64,000 nucleotides of DNA from Pseudobacillus lumedeiriae (GCF_044891285.1 NZ_JAUIYO010000008.1:1-64000); one strand, 5' to 3'. Counted from the stretch's first letter, positions 27,391-35,249 are shown. The notes: generated by a model from the letters alone, not told the origin. A program made the numbers and translations.

Positions 27391-27726
27391 GTGAATAATG
27401 ATCAGCCCTCTTTAGGAGAACTGAAGCCATTCACCGCTGAAGTTATACGGATCTTAAAAGAAATTCCTGAAGGATATGTAGTAACATATGGGCAAGTTGC
27501 GCGAATGGCCGGCAGTCCGCGTGCGGCTCGGCAAGTGGTACGGATTTTACATTCTATGAGCCGAAAATACGATCTCCCTTGGCATCGGGTAGTCAATGCC
27601 AAGGGAGAAATTGCCGTTCCAGATAACGATTCTCGTAAGCTTCAGCGGAAGTTGTTAGAAGATGAAGGTGTTTTATTCACAGAGGATGGGAGTATAGATT
27701 TAAAACCATTTAAAAGTTTTCAATAA
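27391..27726 (+). CDS. Alkyltransferase-like protein (ATL)
   Basis: A 111-aa protein homologous to the DNA-binding domain of O6-methylguanine methyltransferases. The helix-turn-helix with arginine finger (SPRAARQV, Arg47 region) is conserved. In the active-site motif PCHR the acceptor Cys is replaced by Trp64, giving PWHR, as in bacterial ATL proteins. Such proteins cannot transfer the alkyl group but flag O6-alkylguanine for nucleotide excision repair. GGAGGTGAT at 27379-27387 selects the GTG at 27391. Confidence 0.88.
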   Translation: MNNDQPSLGELKPFTAEVIRILKEIPEGYVVTYGQVARMAGSPRAARQVVRILHSMSRKYDLPWHRVVNAKGEIAVPDNDSRKLQRKLLEDEGVLFTEDGSIDLKPFKSFQ

Positions 27727-28064
27727 AGGGTACGAAGAGGACGAAAACAGCATATGCTAAAAAAGTATGAAAAAGTGAGCAGCTAAAATATCCAGTCTAA
27801 GCAGAGGTTTAATAATAAATATTCGCGAGAAGAAAAGCGTTCTTTGTCTTGTTGTATAGGAAGGAAGAGACTTTGCTGCTTTGTTGATTGAAGCGGAAAT
27901 CAACAGGGGGAGTTTAACAAAGTCATTTAAAAAGGAAGTTTATTGAAAATGACTAAGGAGTCTTTCTTTCCAAAATAGTTTTTTTTGATTAGAATGGAGG
28001 GAGGAAGAGCATTTGCTCCCTGGACTTTTCAAATACTACGATAAATATAACGAGGTATGAACAT
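27727..28064. other. Intergenic region with repeat, ATL to murB
   Basis: 338 bp without a convincing reading frame. It holds the family A repeat copy at 27869-27924. The murB ribosome site (ACGAGGTATGAAC just before 28065) is weak. Otherwise nothing was seen. Confidence 0.5.
27869..27924. repeat. Dispersed intergenic repeat, family A copy 3
   Basis: Ends GACTTTG/CAAAGTC, core TTGTTGATTGAAGCGGAAAT and then CAACAGGGGGAGTTTAACAA. It is shorter than copies 1 and 2 and closest to the inverted copy at 32799-32874. Confidence 0.6.
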
Positions 28065-28976
28065 ATGCTGAATGAAGAAATTTATAACGAATTGGTTCGT
28101 ATTTGCGGTGAGAACAATGTGCTTCGTGATGAGCCGCTGAAAGATCATACATTGGTGAAAATTGGCGGCAAGGCAGATTTTTTAGTGATACCGGAAACAT
28201 ACGATGCAGTGGCTGAAGTGATTCGATTAAAGGAGAAGCATCATCTGCCATTTATCCTTCTTGGAAATGGCTCGAATGTAATTGTGCGTGATGGCGGCAT
28301 TCGCGGAATCGTGCTGCAGTTTAAACGTTTGGCGGATTTACGTATTGAAGGGAACCAATTAATTGCTCAAGGCGGAGCGAATATTAAAGATGCTTCGCGA
28401 TTGGCATACGAACATTGTTTGGCTGGTCTGGAATTTGCCTGCGGCATCCCGGGGTCCATCGGCGGAGCTATGGTGATGAATGCCGGTGCATACGGCGGCG
28501 AAGTGAAGGACGTCATCGATCATGTGAAGGTTGTGACTCAACAGGGTGAACTTCGGACATTAACGAAAGATGAACTAGAACTCGGCTACCGCACAAGTAT
28601 TATTGGCAAAAATAAAGATATTGTACTTGAAGCTGTGTTTGCACTTCAAACGGGCGATCAAGCGTCCATTAGAGAGAAGATGGATGACTTTACGTTTCAA
28701 CGGGAATCTAAACAGCCGCTCGAGTACCCATCGGTCGGCAGTGTATTTAAACGGCCGCCAGGCTATTTTGCAGGGAAATTAATTCAAGACAGCGGCTTGC
28801 AGGGAAAAGGCGTCGGCGGAGCAGAAGTATCAACGAAGCATGCTGGATTTATCATTAACAAAAACAATGCGACGGCCGCTGATTACATTGCTACGATTGA
28901 TATGGTACGCAAGAAAGTGAAAGAAACGTTCGGAGTAGATCTTGAATTAGAAGTAAAAATTATTGGCGAACAATGA
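28065..28976 (+). CDS. murB: UDP-N-acetylenolpyruvoylglucosamine reductase
   Basis: A 303-aa FAD enzyme of peptidoglycan precursor synthesis. It reduces UDP-GlcNAc-enolpyruvate to UDP-MurNAc with NADPH. The FAD-binding stretch LLGNGSNVIVRDGGIRG lies near residue 65. The catalytic Ser segment YPSVGSVFKRP is near 225 and a C-terminal Glu-containing LELEVKIIGE closes the protein. Length fits the shorter MurB type of Bacillus. It is monocistronic with its own terminator at 28989-29017. Confidence 0.96.
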   Translation: MLNEEIYNELVRICGENNVLRDEPLKDHTLVKIGGKADFLVIPETYDAVAEVIRLKEKHHLPFILLGNGSNVIVRDGGIRGIVLQFKRLADLRIEGNQLIAQGGANIKDASRLAYEHCLAGLEFACGIPGSIGGAMVMNAGAYGGEVKDVIDHVKVVTQQGELRTLTKDELELGYRTSIIGKNKDIVLEAVFALQTGDQASIREKMDDFTFQRESKQPLEYPSVGSVFKRPPGYFAGKLIQDSGLQGKGVGGAEVSTKHAGFIINKNNATAADYIATIDMVRKKVKETFGVDLELEVKIIGEQ

Positions 28977-28988
28977 AATGAACAGTGA

Positions 28989-29017
28989 ACAGTCCTAGAT
29001 TTGGGGCTGTTTTTTTA
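28989..29017 (+). terminator. murB terminator
   Basis: ACAGTCC/GGGCTGT stem followed by seven T, 12 bp after the murB stop codon. Confidence 0.75.
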
Positions 29018-29022
29018 GTTGA

Positions 29023-29111
29023 AGGCTATGTTAAAGACTTTACTATTTTGTTGATTGGAGCGGAAAGCGAGCACCTGCAGCTGAAATAAACAGGGGAGTT
29101 TTATAAAGCCT
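29023..29111. repeat. Dispersed intergenic repeat, family A copy 4
   Basis: AGGCTATGTTAAAG at one end and TTTATAAAGCCT at the other, with the core TTGTTGATTGGAGCGGAAAG followed by CGAGCACC. It directly follows the murB terminator. Confidence 0.65.
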
Positions 29112-29211
29112 AGTTGAAAAGAACAGTTTTGTATGAAATGGATTGTGATTTTTTTAGGGAAAAGATAGAGTTTATTGAGAGAGTAAGATAGAAAGACAAC
29201 GGGGGAAAGAG

Positions 29212-29493
29212 ATGGTTTTTTTAAGCTTTTTAGTAACGATTATTTGTTTAGTCGGCAGCATTATGGGGCTCATGGCTCACCCAACAGGCAGTGAAAGAAT
29301 GCTTTTGATTGGGTGGCTTTTATTTGGTATCGCACTGTTCATTTTTACTGTTTTCTGGTATCGGAGAAGGAAAAAGAAAGGCAAGGACGATGCTTTGTCA
29401 GACTGCTGCGATTGCCCGCCGAGTGCGTGGGATTTTAAATTATTCGATTGCGATAAGGATGGGGACTGCGACTGCGGTCCGGACTGCTCATGA
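29212..29493 (+). CDS. Small membrane protein with Cys/Asp-rich tail
   Basis: A 93-aa protein with two membrane helices (about residues 3-22 and 32-52), a basic stop-transfer RRRKKKGK and a C-terminal tail of about 35 residues rich in Cys and Asp (CCDCPP ... DCDKDGDCDCGPDC). Eight cysteines in paired spacing suggest metal binding. GGGGGAAAGAG before the ATG is a good ribosome site. The stop overlaps the next start (ATGA), so it is coupled to the DUF2085 protein. Function unknown. Confidence 0.78.
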   Translation: MVFLSFLVTIICLVGSIMGLMAHPTGSERMLLIGWLLFGIALFIFTVFWYRRRKKKGKDDALSDCCDCPPSAWDFKLFDCDKDGDCDCGPDCS

Positions 29494-29855
29494 TGAAAAG
29501 TTTTTTAATTGACCTTATTACTTTACAATTTATGCCGTGTCATCGCAGACCAGAGCGGTCACTGATCATAAAAGGAAAGCAGTTTCCCCTTTGCTTCCGC
29601 TGTATGTTTTTACTGTTGGGTTTGCTGCTCTCTATACCGATGGCTATTTATGGGGCGTTATGGCCGCTCCCGATCTCATTTGCCATCGCTATAGCAGCCT
29701 GCATTCCGCTTCTTGTAGACGGATTTACACAAAAATGGAAGGTGCGTATGAGCAATAATGTGCTCCGTATTGTTACAGGGCTGTTGGCAGGAGCAGGGCT
29801 GGCCCAATTTGCCATAGCCGCAGCGAACGCAGGTGTTCGGCTCATTCTTTCTTAA
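29490..29855 (+). CDS. DUF2085 membrane protein
   Basis: A 121-aa protein recognised from the N-terminal CHRRPERS, then GKQFPLCFRC near residue 32, the conserved His/Cys/Arg pattern of DUF2085, followed by three hydrophobic helices. The role of this family is not established. Conserved cysteines suggest a redox or metal site at the membrane face. It is translationally coupled to the Cys/Asp-rich 93-aa protein, so the two may act together, for instance in metal handling. This is inference. Confidence 0.82.
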   Translation: MMKSFLIDLITLQFMPCHRRPERSLIIKGKQFPLCFRCMFLLLGLLLSIPMAIYGALWPLPISFAIAIAACIPLLVDGFTQKWKVRMSNNVLRIVTGLLAGAGLAQFAIAAANAGVRLILS

Positions 29856-29899
29856 AAAGGAAATGGGACCGCTTCGAGCAGTCCCATTTCCTTTTTAAG
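29852..29899. terminator. Bidirectional terminator
   Basis: AAAAAGGAAATGGGAC/GTCCCATTTCCTTTTT stem with an 11-nt loop, between the DUF2085 gene and the convergent MFS gene. It overlaps both stop codons. Confidence 0.85.
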
Positions 29900-31046
29900 A
29901 TTGTTTTTGCCTCATGACCGGTGGCTCTTTTAATAGACTTCCGGAAGCCGCAGCAATTAATAAAATTCCTGTAAAAAGAAAGCCTTCGGCGGCAGTAAAT
30001 GCAAGCAGGCCGGTGATTCCGGACCCGACAACCACACCTAGAGAGAAGAAGGAGTAAAAATAGCCATAGGCTTTTCCTCGGTGAGCAGGAGCTACGGCCC
30101 CCACTAGCAATGAATTAAGAGATGGAAACAAAAAAGCGAAGCCGACACCGTACAGTGCCATACATACATAGAGAAGATGGACGGCTTCAACCTGGCTGAT
30201 GATTAGGAGGCTGATGCCCATCACACTCATGCCGAATGCTAATGTCCACATTGGTTTGATTCGGTCAAATACCGTGTTGGTCGGCAAAAGAAAAATGAGA
30301 ATAGCCATCACTCCAAATACGCTCAAAAGAAGCCCGCTCGTCTGTGCGTCATAGCCGAGGTGGGTCACTTTCAGAGGCAGCATATAAGCGAGGACCCCTT
30401 GTGAAAACATAAGGAGAAAGGCACCAATAAATGCTTTTACTACGTTTGCATTTTGGAAAAAGTCCCGCACGGTCATTTCGTCTTTTAGTTCTTCCTTCGG
30501 ATTAGCTTTCACATTTTTACGCAGTACAAATAGTGTAAATACACCTAGTAGGAGCAGTGCTATAGCAGTTACTGTTAAAACCGTTGTTTCGCTCGTCCTG
30601 CTCGCTACAATGCCGCTGAATGCGGGGCCAATAATGGCGGCTAGGCCGACGAAAGCGCCTGAAACGGCTGCACCTTTTCCTTTTTCCCCTTCCGCTGCAG
30701 CGTTGGCTAAATAAGTAAAAGCCGCTGGTACAATTAATCCAGCCAGCAAACCGTGTAAAAAGCGAATAGCAAGCAGTGACCAGGCATCCACCGCTAAATG
30801 ATAAAGCAAGAGTGAACTGCCTGTTAACAGCAGTCCGGCTAAGAGAATCGGGAAGGCTCCCTTTTTATCGGTAAGAAATCCTGAGATAATGTTTCCGATT
30901 GTGTTGGAGAAAGAATACATGCCGACAGCAAGACCTGTTAAAAATGGCGTGGCGCCGAGAGACTCTGCGAAAGGACTCATAATCGGCATTTGGGTAAATA
31001 AATCAAAAAATGAGAAAAAAACAATGAGATAAACGAACACACGCAT
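29895..31046 (-). CDS. MFS transporter
   Basis: A 383-aa major facilitator protein with about twelve helices. The loop 2-3 motif is visible as GFLTDKKGAFPIL near residue 57. Length and helix pattern fit drug/H+ antiporter-type efflux pumps of Bacillus. AGGAG upstream on the minus strand stands about 12 bp from the ATG, a long spacing. No regulator is adjacent and no substrate can be assigned. Confidence 0.88.
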   Translation of the reverse strand: MRVFVYLIVFFSFFDLFTQMPIMSPFAESLGATPFLTGLAVGMYSFSNTIGNIISGFLTDKKGAFPILLAGLLLTGSSLLLYHLAVDAWSLLAIRFLHGLLAGLIVPAAFTYLANAAAEGEKGKGAAVSGAFVGLAAIIGPAFSGIVASRTSETTVLTVTAIALLLLGVFTLFVLRKNVKANPKEELKDEMTVRDFFQNANVVKAFIGAFLLMFSQGVLAYMLPLKVTHLGYDAQTSGLLLSVFGVMAILIFLLPTNTVFDRIKPMWTLAFGMSVMGISLLIISQVEAVHLLYVCMALYGVGFAFLFPSLNSLLVGAVAPAHRGKAYGYFYSFFSLGVVVGSGITGLLAFTAAEGFLFTGILLIAAASGSLLKEPPVMRQKQS

Positions 31047-31142
31047 ATGTTTTAGCCGCTCCTATCTGGATGGTTTCTCTTCCATTCTTCTTTCCTAAAG
31101 AGATTTTGTCAAGGAAGGTACGTTGATAGAGGGGCTTTTAAT

Positions 31143-31248
31143 TGTAAAATTTAAATCCGACCGTAAAGCGCCCACTCCCGACTGTAAATGTGATCACTGC
31201 GGCTGAAACGTACGGCAGTCTGACGGCATCTGTTGATTTTCTTGCATA
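31143..31248. repeat. Dispersed intergenic repeat, family B copy 2 (inverted)
   Basis: On the minus strand it reads AAATCAACAG, then GCCGTCAGACTGCCG, then ACAGTCGGGA-N9-TTTACGGTCGGA, i.e. the same blocks as 8867-8940 in a different order. Intergenic; no reading frame. Confidence 0.45.
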
Positions 31249-31331
31249 AAGCTGTTGAGTCTTATCTGTAAATGTATCAAAATAAATAAGGAGAGTTTAT
31301 TTTGATAGATTGGAAAGAGGAGTTTTTTATC

Positions 31332-31697
31332 ATGAATAAAGCTTGGTTTTGGTTCATTTGGGCGCTGACATTTCTCGTTGTGAATCTAGCAGCTGTTCCA
31401 ATTGCGACATTCGCGTTATATGGCATACAAAAAGGGATGAGCATTTTTTCTGTTGATTATATGACGGCAGTCGGCACTTTTCTTTTCAGTAATTTGATTA
31501 CTCTTCACATTCTCATTGCCGGCCGTAAAAGAAATAAAAAAGGTGTAGTGATTGGTACAAACATAGCGGTACTGCAAGTCGCGTGTCTCATTGTATTTAT
31601 TTCTACGATTTCGACCACAGCTATTATTTTTACGATGATGGTGATCATTGCGGCAGCTATTTTACTCGTAAAGGAACTGCGGGGAAGAAGATATTAA
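31332..31697 (+). CDS. Small membrane protein, unknown
   Basis: A 121-aa protein with about four helices and a basic C-terminus. Two starts are plausible. A TTG at 31302 has AAGGAG 8 bp before it and would add ten residues. The ATG at 31332 has AGAGGAG 9 bp before it and places the first helix at the N-terminus, so I chose it. No family recognised. Followed by a terminator. Confidence 0.65.
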   Translation: MNKAWFWFIWALTFLVVNLAAVPIATFALYGIQKGMSIFSVDYMTAVGTFLFSNLITLHILIAGRKRNKKGVVIGTNIAVLQVACLIVFISTISTTAIIFTMMVIIAAAILLVKELRGRRY

Positions 31698-31734
31698 GCG
31701 AAACAGCAGCACGCTTTGTCCGTTATAGGAGAAG

Positions 31735-31771
31735 TAAAAAAACCGCCTTTTCGAAAAAAAGCGGTTTTTTT
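31735..31771 (+). terminator. Hairpin terminator
   Basis: AAAAAACCGC/GCGGTTTTTT stem with a long T-tail after the 121-aa gene. Confidence 0.75.
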
Positions 31772-31801
31772 ACTTTATAAGAAATGATCCATTTGATGGC
31801 T

Positions 31802-32761
31802 TTATTGTTGTTCGTTCAGCTGCTTTACTCTTTCTTGCCATTCTTCTTCCGTCAAGCCATGTTCAGCGACGTATCTGTTGCGAGGGTGAACGCGGCATTC
31901 GTGTGAACAGCTGCGTAAATATTTATGTTCGTTTTCTTCTGATGCTAAGATTTTGTCGTTACATTCTGGATTCGCACAGTTGACATAGCGTTCGCAAGGC
32001 TCGCCCGAGAAATAATCGCGGCCGACAATGACCTGCTCTTTCTGGTTGATCGGAACGCTGATGCGCGCATCGAATACGTAGCATTGGCCATCCCATAATG
32101 CACCTTGGACTTCCGGGTCTTTTCCGTATGTTACGATTCCGCCGTGAAGCTGAGCAACGTCTTCAAAGCCTTCTTTTCGGAGCCAGCCGGAGAACTTTTC
32201 ACAGCGCACGCCGCCTGTACAGTACGTTAAAATTTTCTTGCCTTCCAGTTGATCTTTGTTTTGGCGGACCCAGTCCGGCAGTTCTCTAAAGTTTCTAATA
32301 TCAGGTTTGATGGCTCCTCTGAAATGACCAAGATCATATTCATAATCATTGCGGGCATCGAGGATCACAGTATCTTCTTGCTGCATTTGTTCAAAGAACT
32401 CTTTCGGTTCTAAGTATTTTCCAGTAAGTTCTAGAGGATTCACATCGTCTTCTAATCTTAATGTGACGAGTTCTTTCTTTGGACGCACGTGCATCTTTTT
32501 AAAGGCATGTCCATCCGATTCATCAATTTTATACACCATTTCAGCAAATCGGGGATCTTTTTTCATTTCCTCTATATATTTCTCGGTTTGTTCCACCGTT
32601 CCTGATACGGTGCCGTTAATTCCTTCGTAAGAAATTAAAATGCGTCCTTTTACTCCGATTTCTTTACAGAATGCCAAATGCTGTGCTGCATATTCCTCTG
32701 GCTGATCGATAGAAACGTAGTGATAATATAATAAAACTCTATATGGTTTTGTGGTAATCAA
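31802..32761 (-). CDS. trhO: tRNA uridine(34) hydroxylase TrhO
   Basis: A 319-aa rhodanese-fold protein of the TrhO (YceA/YbfQ) family, which hydroxylates U34 of certain tRNAs in the path to 5-methoxyuridine or cmo5U. N-terminal acylphosphatase-like region (about residues 1-95), rhodanese domain (about 125-225) with catalytic Cys181 in YCTGGVRCEKF, and a C-terminal Cys cluster (CANPECN ... CSHEC) of the long TrhO type. Monocistronic; normal length. Confidence 0.92.
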   Translation of the reverse strand: MITTKPYRVLLYYHYVSIDQPEEYAAQHLAFCKEIGVKGRILISYEGINGTVSGTVEQTEKYIEEMKKDPRFAEMVYKIDESDGHAFKKMHVRPKKELVTLRLEDDVNPLELTGKYLEPKEFFEQMQQEDTVILDARNDYEYDLGHFRGAIKPDIRNFRELPDWVRQNKDQLEGKKILTYCTGGVRCEKFSGWLRKEGFEDVAQLHGGIVTYGKDPEVQGALWDGQCYVFDARISVPINQKEQVIVGRDYFSGEPCERYVNCANPECNDKILASEENEHKYLRSCSHECRVHPRNRYVAEHGLTEEEWQERVKQLNEQQ

Positions 32762-32798
32762 TGTTCTTACCGCCTTTATTAAAATGATTTTATTGCAA

Positions 32799-32874
32799 AG
32801 TTGTGTAGAGCCAGCCTGTTGATTTTCGCTTCAATCAACAGAGTAGCCAAGTCAACAATAATCAGTAACATAAT
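32799..32874. repeat. Dispersed intergenic repeat, family A copy 5 (inverted)
   Basis: Read on the minus strand: TATGTTACTGATTATTGTTG, then TGTTGATTGAAGCGAAAATC, then CAACAGGC and ACAACTTTG. It matches the outer part of copy 1 and the core of copy 3. Confidence 0.6.
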
Positions 32875-33052
32875 CTTATTGCACAAGACAAGAGTCTTCA
32901 GGCTATCAAAAAGCGCCCGCCTGTCTGAAGGTAGTTAAAATAGGCTTTGTCTAACAATTGAAGCCTTGATTTTAAACACACATTACTATTTAATCAATTT
33001 TTAAGCGTGATAGCAAATGTTAGTTTTGGAAATTGAAGAAATGAATTTTCGT

Positions 33053-33087
33053 TTGAAAAAATACTGAAAATTCTGTATAATTTTCAG
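33053..33087 (+). promoter_or_regulatory. Strong promoter overlapping a palindrome, target unknown
   Basis: TTGAAA (33053-33058), 17-bp spacer, perfect TATAAT (33076-33081). The -10 sits inside the inverted repeat CTGAAAATT/AATTTTCAG (33064-33087, 6-bp centre), which looks like a repressor operator. No gene follows on the plus strand before the hairpin at 33143. Confidence 0.55.
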
Positions 33088-33180
33088 AAAGTGGACTGTA
33101 TGAACTGCAAATGGAACAACCCTTGATCACAAATGAAGAACGGAAAAGCAGGGAGGTCTCGGCCGCCCTGCTTTTCGCAT
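33088..33180 (+). ncRNA. Candidate small RNA or remnant leader
   Basis: About 95 nt between the promoter at 33053-33081 and the GC-rich hairpin at 33143-33176. Only trivial reading frames are present (an 8-codon one, and a 38-codon one running into the antisense of the MerR gene). It could be an sRNA, an antisense RNA to the 3' end of the MerR transcript, or what remains of a deleted gene. Confidence 0.35.
33143..33176. terminator. GC-rich hairpin after the MerR gene
   Basis: GAAAAGCAGGG/CCCTGCTTTTC, an 11-bp stem with a 12-nt loop. It lies 7 bp beyond the stop of the minus-strand MerR gene, with TTTTCCGTTCTTC on that side. It can also end the plus-strand transcript starting near 33088. Confidence 0.65.
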
Positions 33181-33183
33181 TCT

Positions 33184-33927
33184 TTATTTATTGTTATCCG
33201 CATACACCGCCATGGCATCTCGCATAAATGTGGCCAGGCCTTCACCAAATTGGTCGATATTTTTTGTGAAGCGTTCATCATCAACATACATCTGCCCCAA
33301 TCCTTTAAAGGCATCGAGTGAATAATTACCCATCTTATTTAAAAAGATGAACCATTCTTTAATCGCTGATTGTGCTTCTTCTGAGGCGGGTGAGTGATGA
33401 CGGAGGGCAGCAAGACTTACGTAAATCGCATTCATATCTGCAGACCATTCGTTTTGTTCCTGTTTAGACATTTTAGCCAGTTTCCTGGTAGATTGATCAA
33501 CGGCTTGATCGCCCCAGCGTTCCCGCGCTTCTTGTTCATAAGGGTTTTGACTAAAGTCGAAGCCTTCAAATTTTTCTTTGTTTGACATGTGAACCTCTCC
33601 TTCTTTGTGTTGAATGGTTTTCTCAACGGTAACAATCATTTGATCAAGCCGTCGGCGCTTTTCTAGAAGCGCTTTCCGGTGCAGCTGCAAGGCTTCTATA
33701 TGATCAAATAAAGGATCGTTGAGTATTTCTTTTATTTTCTTTAAAGGGAAGCCGAGCTCTTTAAAAAATAAGATTTGCTGCAGCATTTCAAGATCTTCGT
33801 TGGTATAAAGGCGGTAACCGGATTCCGTTGTTCGGCTCGGGCACAATAGCCCAATTTCATCGTAATGATGCAGCGTACGCACGCTGACACCTGCTAGGTC
33901 GGCTGCTTCTTTTATTTTCATTGTCAT
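33184..33927 (-). CDS. MerR family activator with TipAS ligand domain
   Basis: A 247-aa regulator. The N-terminal MerR winged helix (about residues 4-75) includes SVRTLHHYDEIGLLCPSRT; a dimerising coiled coil spans about 80-112, and a C-terminal TipAS (antibiotic-recognition) domain about 130-245 includes NPYEQEARERWGD. Architecture and length match Mta/TipAL-like multidrug-responsive activators. AAGGGGG precedes the ATG; a second ATG two codons later is possible. Its own promoter has the 19-bp spacer typical of MerR control (33950-33980). No efflux gene is adjacent in the same orientation. Confidence 0.92.
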   Translation of the reverse strand: MTMKIKEAADLAGVSVRTLHHYDEIGLLCPSRTTESGYRLYTNEDLEMLQQILFFKELGFPLKKIKEILNDPLFDHIEALQLHRKALLEKRRRLDQMIVTVEKTIQHKEGEVHMSNKEKFEGFDFSQNPYEQEARERWGDQAVDQSTRKLAKMSKQEQNEWSADMNAIYVSLAALRHHSPASEEAQSAIKEWFIFLNKMGNYSLDAFKGLGQMYVDDERFTKNIDQFGEGLATFMRDAMAVYADNNK

Positions 33928-33949
33928 ATCTAAGCCCCCTTATAGGTGT

Positions 33950-33980
33950 AATATAAAGTATGACGCAGCGAGAGAGTCAA
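33950..33980 (-). promoter_or_regulatory. MerR-type promoter with 19-bp spacer
   Basis: On the minus strand TTGACT, a 19-bp spacer and TATATT. The spacer region holds a TGAC...GTCA dyad. Over-long spacers realigned by DNA distortion are the signature of MerR-activated promoters, so autoactivation is likely. Confidence 0.7.
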
Positions 33981-34027
33981 CAGTAAATAGAGCAACAGGA
34001 GATTAAAATTTTATAGGGGTGATCGTG

Positions 34028-34636
34028 TTGATTTCAATTGATCCAACAACAAATAGGGTGAAAGATAATTATAAACTGATGATTGGCAGTGTTGTTCCGA
34101 GGCCGATCGCTTTTGTGACGACGAAATCAGAGAGCGGTATACTCAATGGGGCTCCGTTCAGCTATTTTAATGTCGTGTCCGCCAACCCGCCGATGATTTC
34201 TCTAGCGATTCAAAGAAACGGGGACAAACAAAAAGATACAGCGCGTAATGCGCTTGGATTAAAAGAGTTTGTTGTTCATATTGTGGACGAATCAAATGTG
34301 GAAAAAATCAATGAAACCGCCGCAGCACTGCCGGCTGATAAAAGTGAAATTGACTTAGCGGGTTTAACGACAGTAGATAGTGAGAAAATTTCTGTGCCTG
34401 GCATCAAAGAAGCAAACATTCGGATGGAGTGTGTACTCGAACATGCGTTGGAACTGGGGGGAGAAGAGACTCCAGCTACTGATCTTTTAATTGGGAAAGT
34501 TGTGTTATTTCATTTTGCAGAAAACGTTTATGAAAATGGAAGAATTAATCATAACGAACTGCAAGCTGTTAGCAGATTAGCAGGAGATGATTATGCCAAG
34601 GTCGGCGAAATGTTTACTTTAGAAAGACCGAAGTGA
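34028..34636 (+). CDS. YwrF-like flavin reductase-family protein
   Basis: A 202-aa FMN-binding split-barrel protein. The motif GSVVPRPIAFVTT near residue 20, then NGAPFSYFNVVSANPPM, and the ending RLAGDDYAKVGE closely follow B. subtilis YwrF as I know it. Likely binds FMN and acts as a flavin reductase or flavin-dependent oxidoreductase; the physiological electron partner is unknown. Start: TTG at 34028 with AGGGGTGATC upstream. GTG codons at 34019 and 34025 are less well spaced. Followed by a terminator. Confidence 0.87.
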   Translation: MISIDPTTNRVKDNYKLMIGSVVPRPIAFVTTKSESGILNGAPFSYFNVVSANPPMISLAIQRNGDKQKDTARNALGLKEFVVHIVDESNVEKINETAAALPADKSEIDLAGLTTVDSEKISVPGIKEANIRMECVLEHALELGGEETPATDLLIGKVVLFHFAENVYENGRINHNELQAVSRLAGDDYAKVGEMFTLERPK

Positions 34637-34703
34637 TAAAACAGTGAAATGGCTGAAACGCATCATTCAGTAACAGATGAATCATGATACGAGTAATTAT
34701 TAG

Positions 34704-34757
34704 AAAGCCCTTGTCCGCGACTGGTGTACAGTCAGCTTGTGGACAAGGGCTTTTTTG
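34704..34757 (+). terminator. Terminator after the flavin reductase gene
   Basis: AAGCCCTTGTCC/GGACAAGGGCTT with an inner GACTG/CAGTC stem and a run of T. Confidence 0.85.
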
Positions 34758-35197
34758 GTTTATACAGGCCATTGATCTGTACGGAAATGAAGTGAAAAAA
34801 GAGTCGAATATTGAATAAATGCAAACAGTTTTTGCGTTTATTTAGAGAGTGAAATGGAGAGAATTTTAACGGAGATTGGGGGAAATGGTGCGTGTGTTCC
34901 AAGATTATCAACAGGAGGAAGGCGAAAAAGTAATAGGAATCCCGATGACAGAGGCATTGATACTATTGAGAATATACATAAAGGGTGAATATAAATGCAT
35001 AAAGGGATAGGGTGTATTGATATCAGGATATAGCATTGATATTTCGGAATAATAATCTAAAACCCGCTTTGTCGAATTTTGTGAACGAAGTAATCTTCAT
35101 TCCCCTGGCTTCTTTGATCTGCTAACCTTTATGAAAGGGGAGAAAGGTTTGAAGCAGTGTTGTTTAACAGCAAAGGAACCTTATTACAACGCCATTC

Positions 35198-35209
35198 GGA
35201 ACCGGTTCC
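35198..35209. promoter_or_regulatory. LacI-family operator 1
   Basis: Perfect palindrome GGAACCGGTTCC with the central CG step typical of LacI/GalR sites. A half-site GGAACC stands at 35175-35180. Confidence 0.65.
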
Positions 35210-35249
35210 CGAAAATGTTGTAAAAATCCCCTTTTTGTTTAAAAAATAA

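Larger units (their letters stand above)
32762..33183. other. Intergenic region with repeat and candidate small transcript
   Basis: 422 bp. It contains the inverted family A repeat (32799-32874), a loose hairpin near 32892-32930, and a strong promoter/palindrome at 33053-33087 followed by a hairpin at 33143-33176. No convincing protein gene was seen. Confidence 0.55.

Noticed and set aside
33088..33225. 38-codon frame in the candidate small RNA
   Set aside because: It passes through the terminator hairpin and runs antisense into the MerR gene; no ribosome site.
34885..35010. 41-codon plus-strand frame in the gene-poor gap
   Set aside because: It has a G-rich upstream stretch but no recognisable sequence. 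It may be a remnant, but cannot be supported as a gene.
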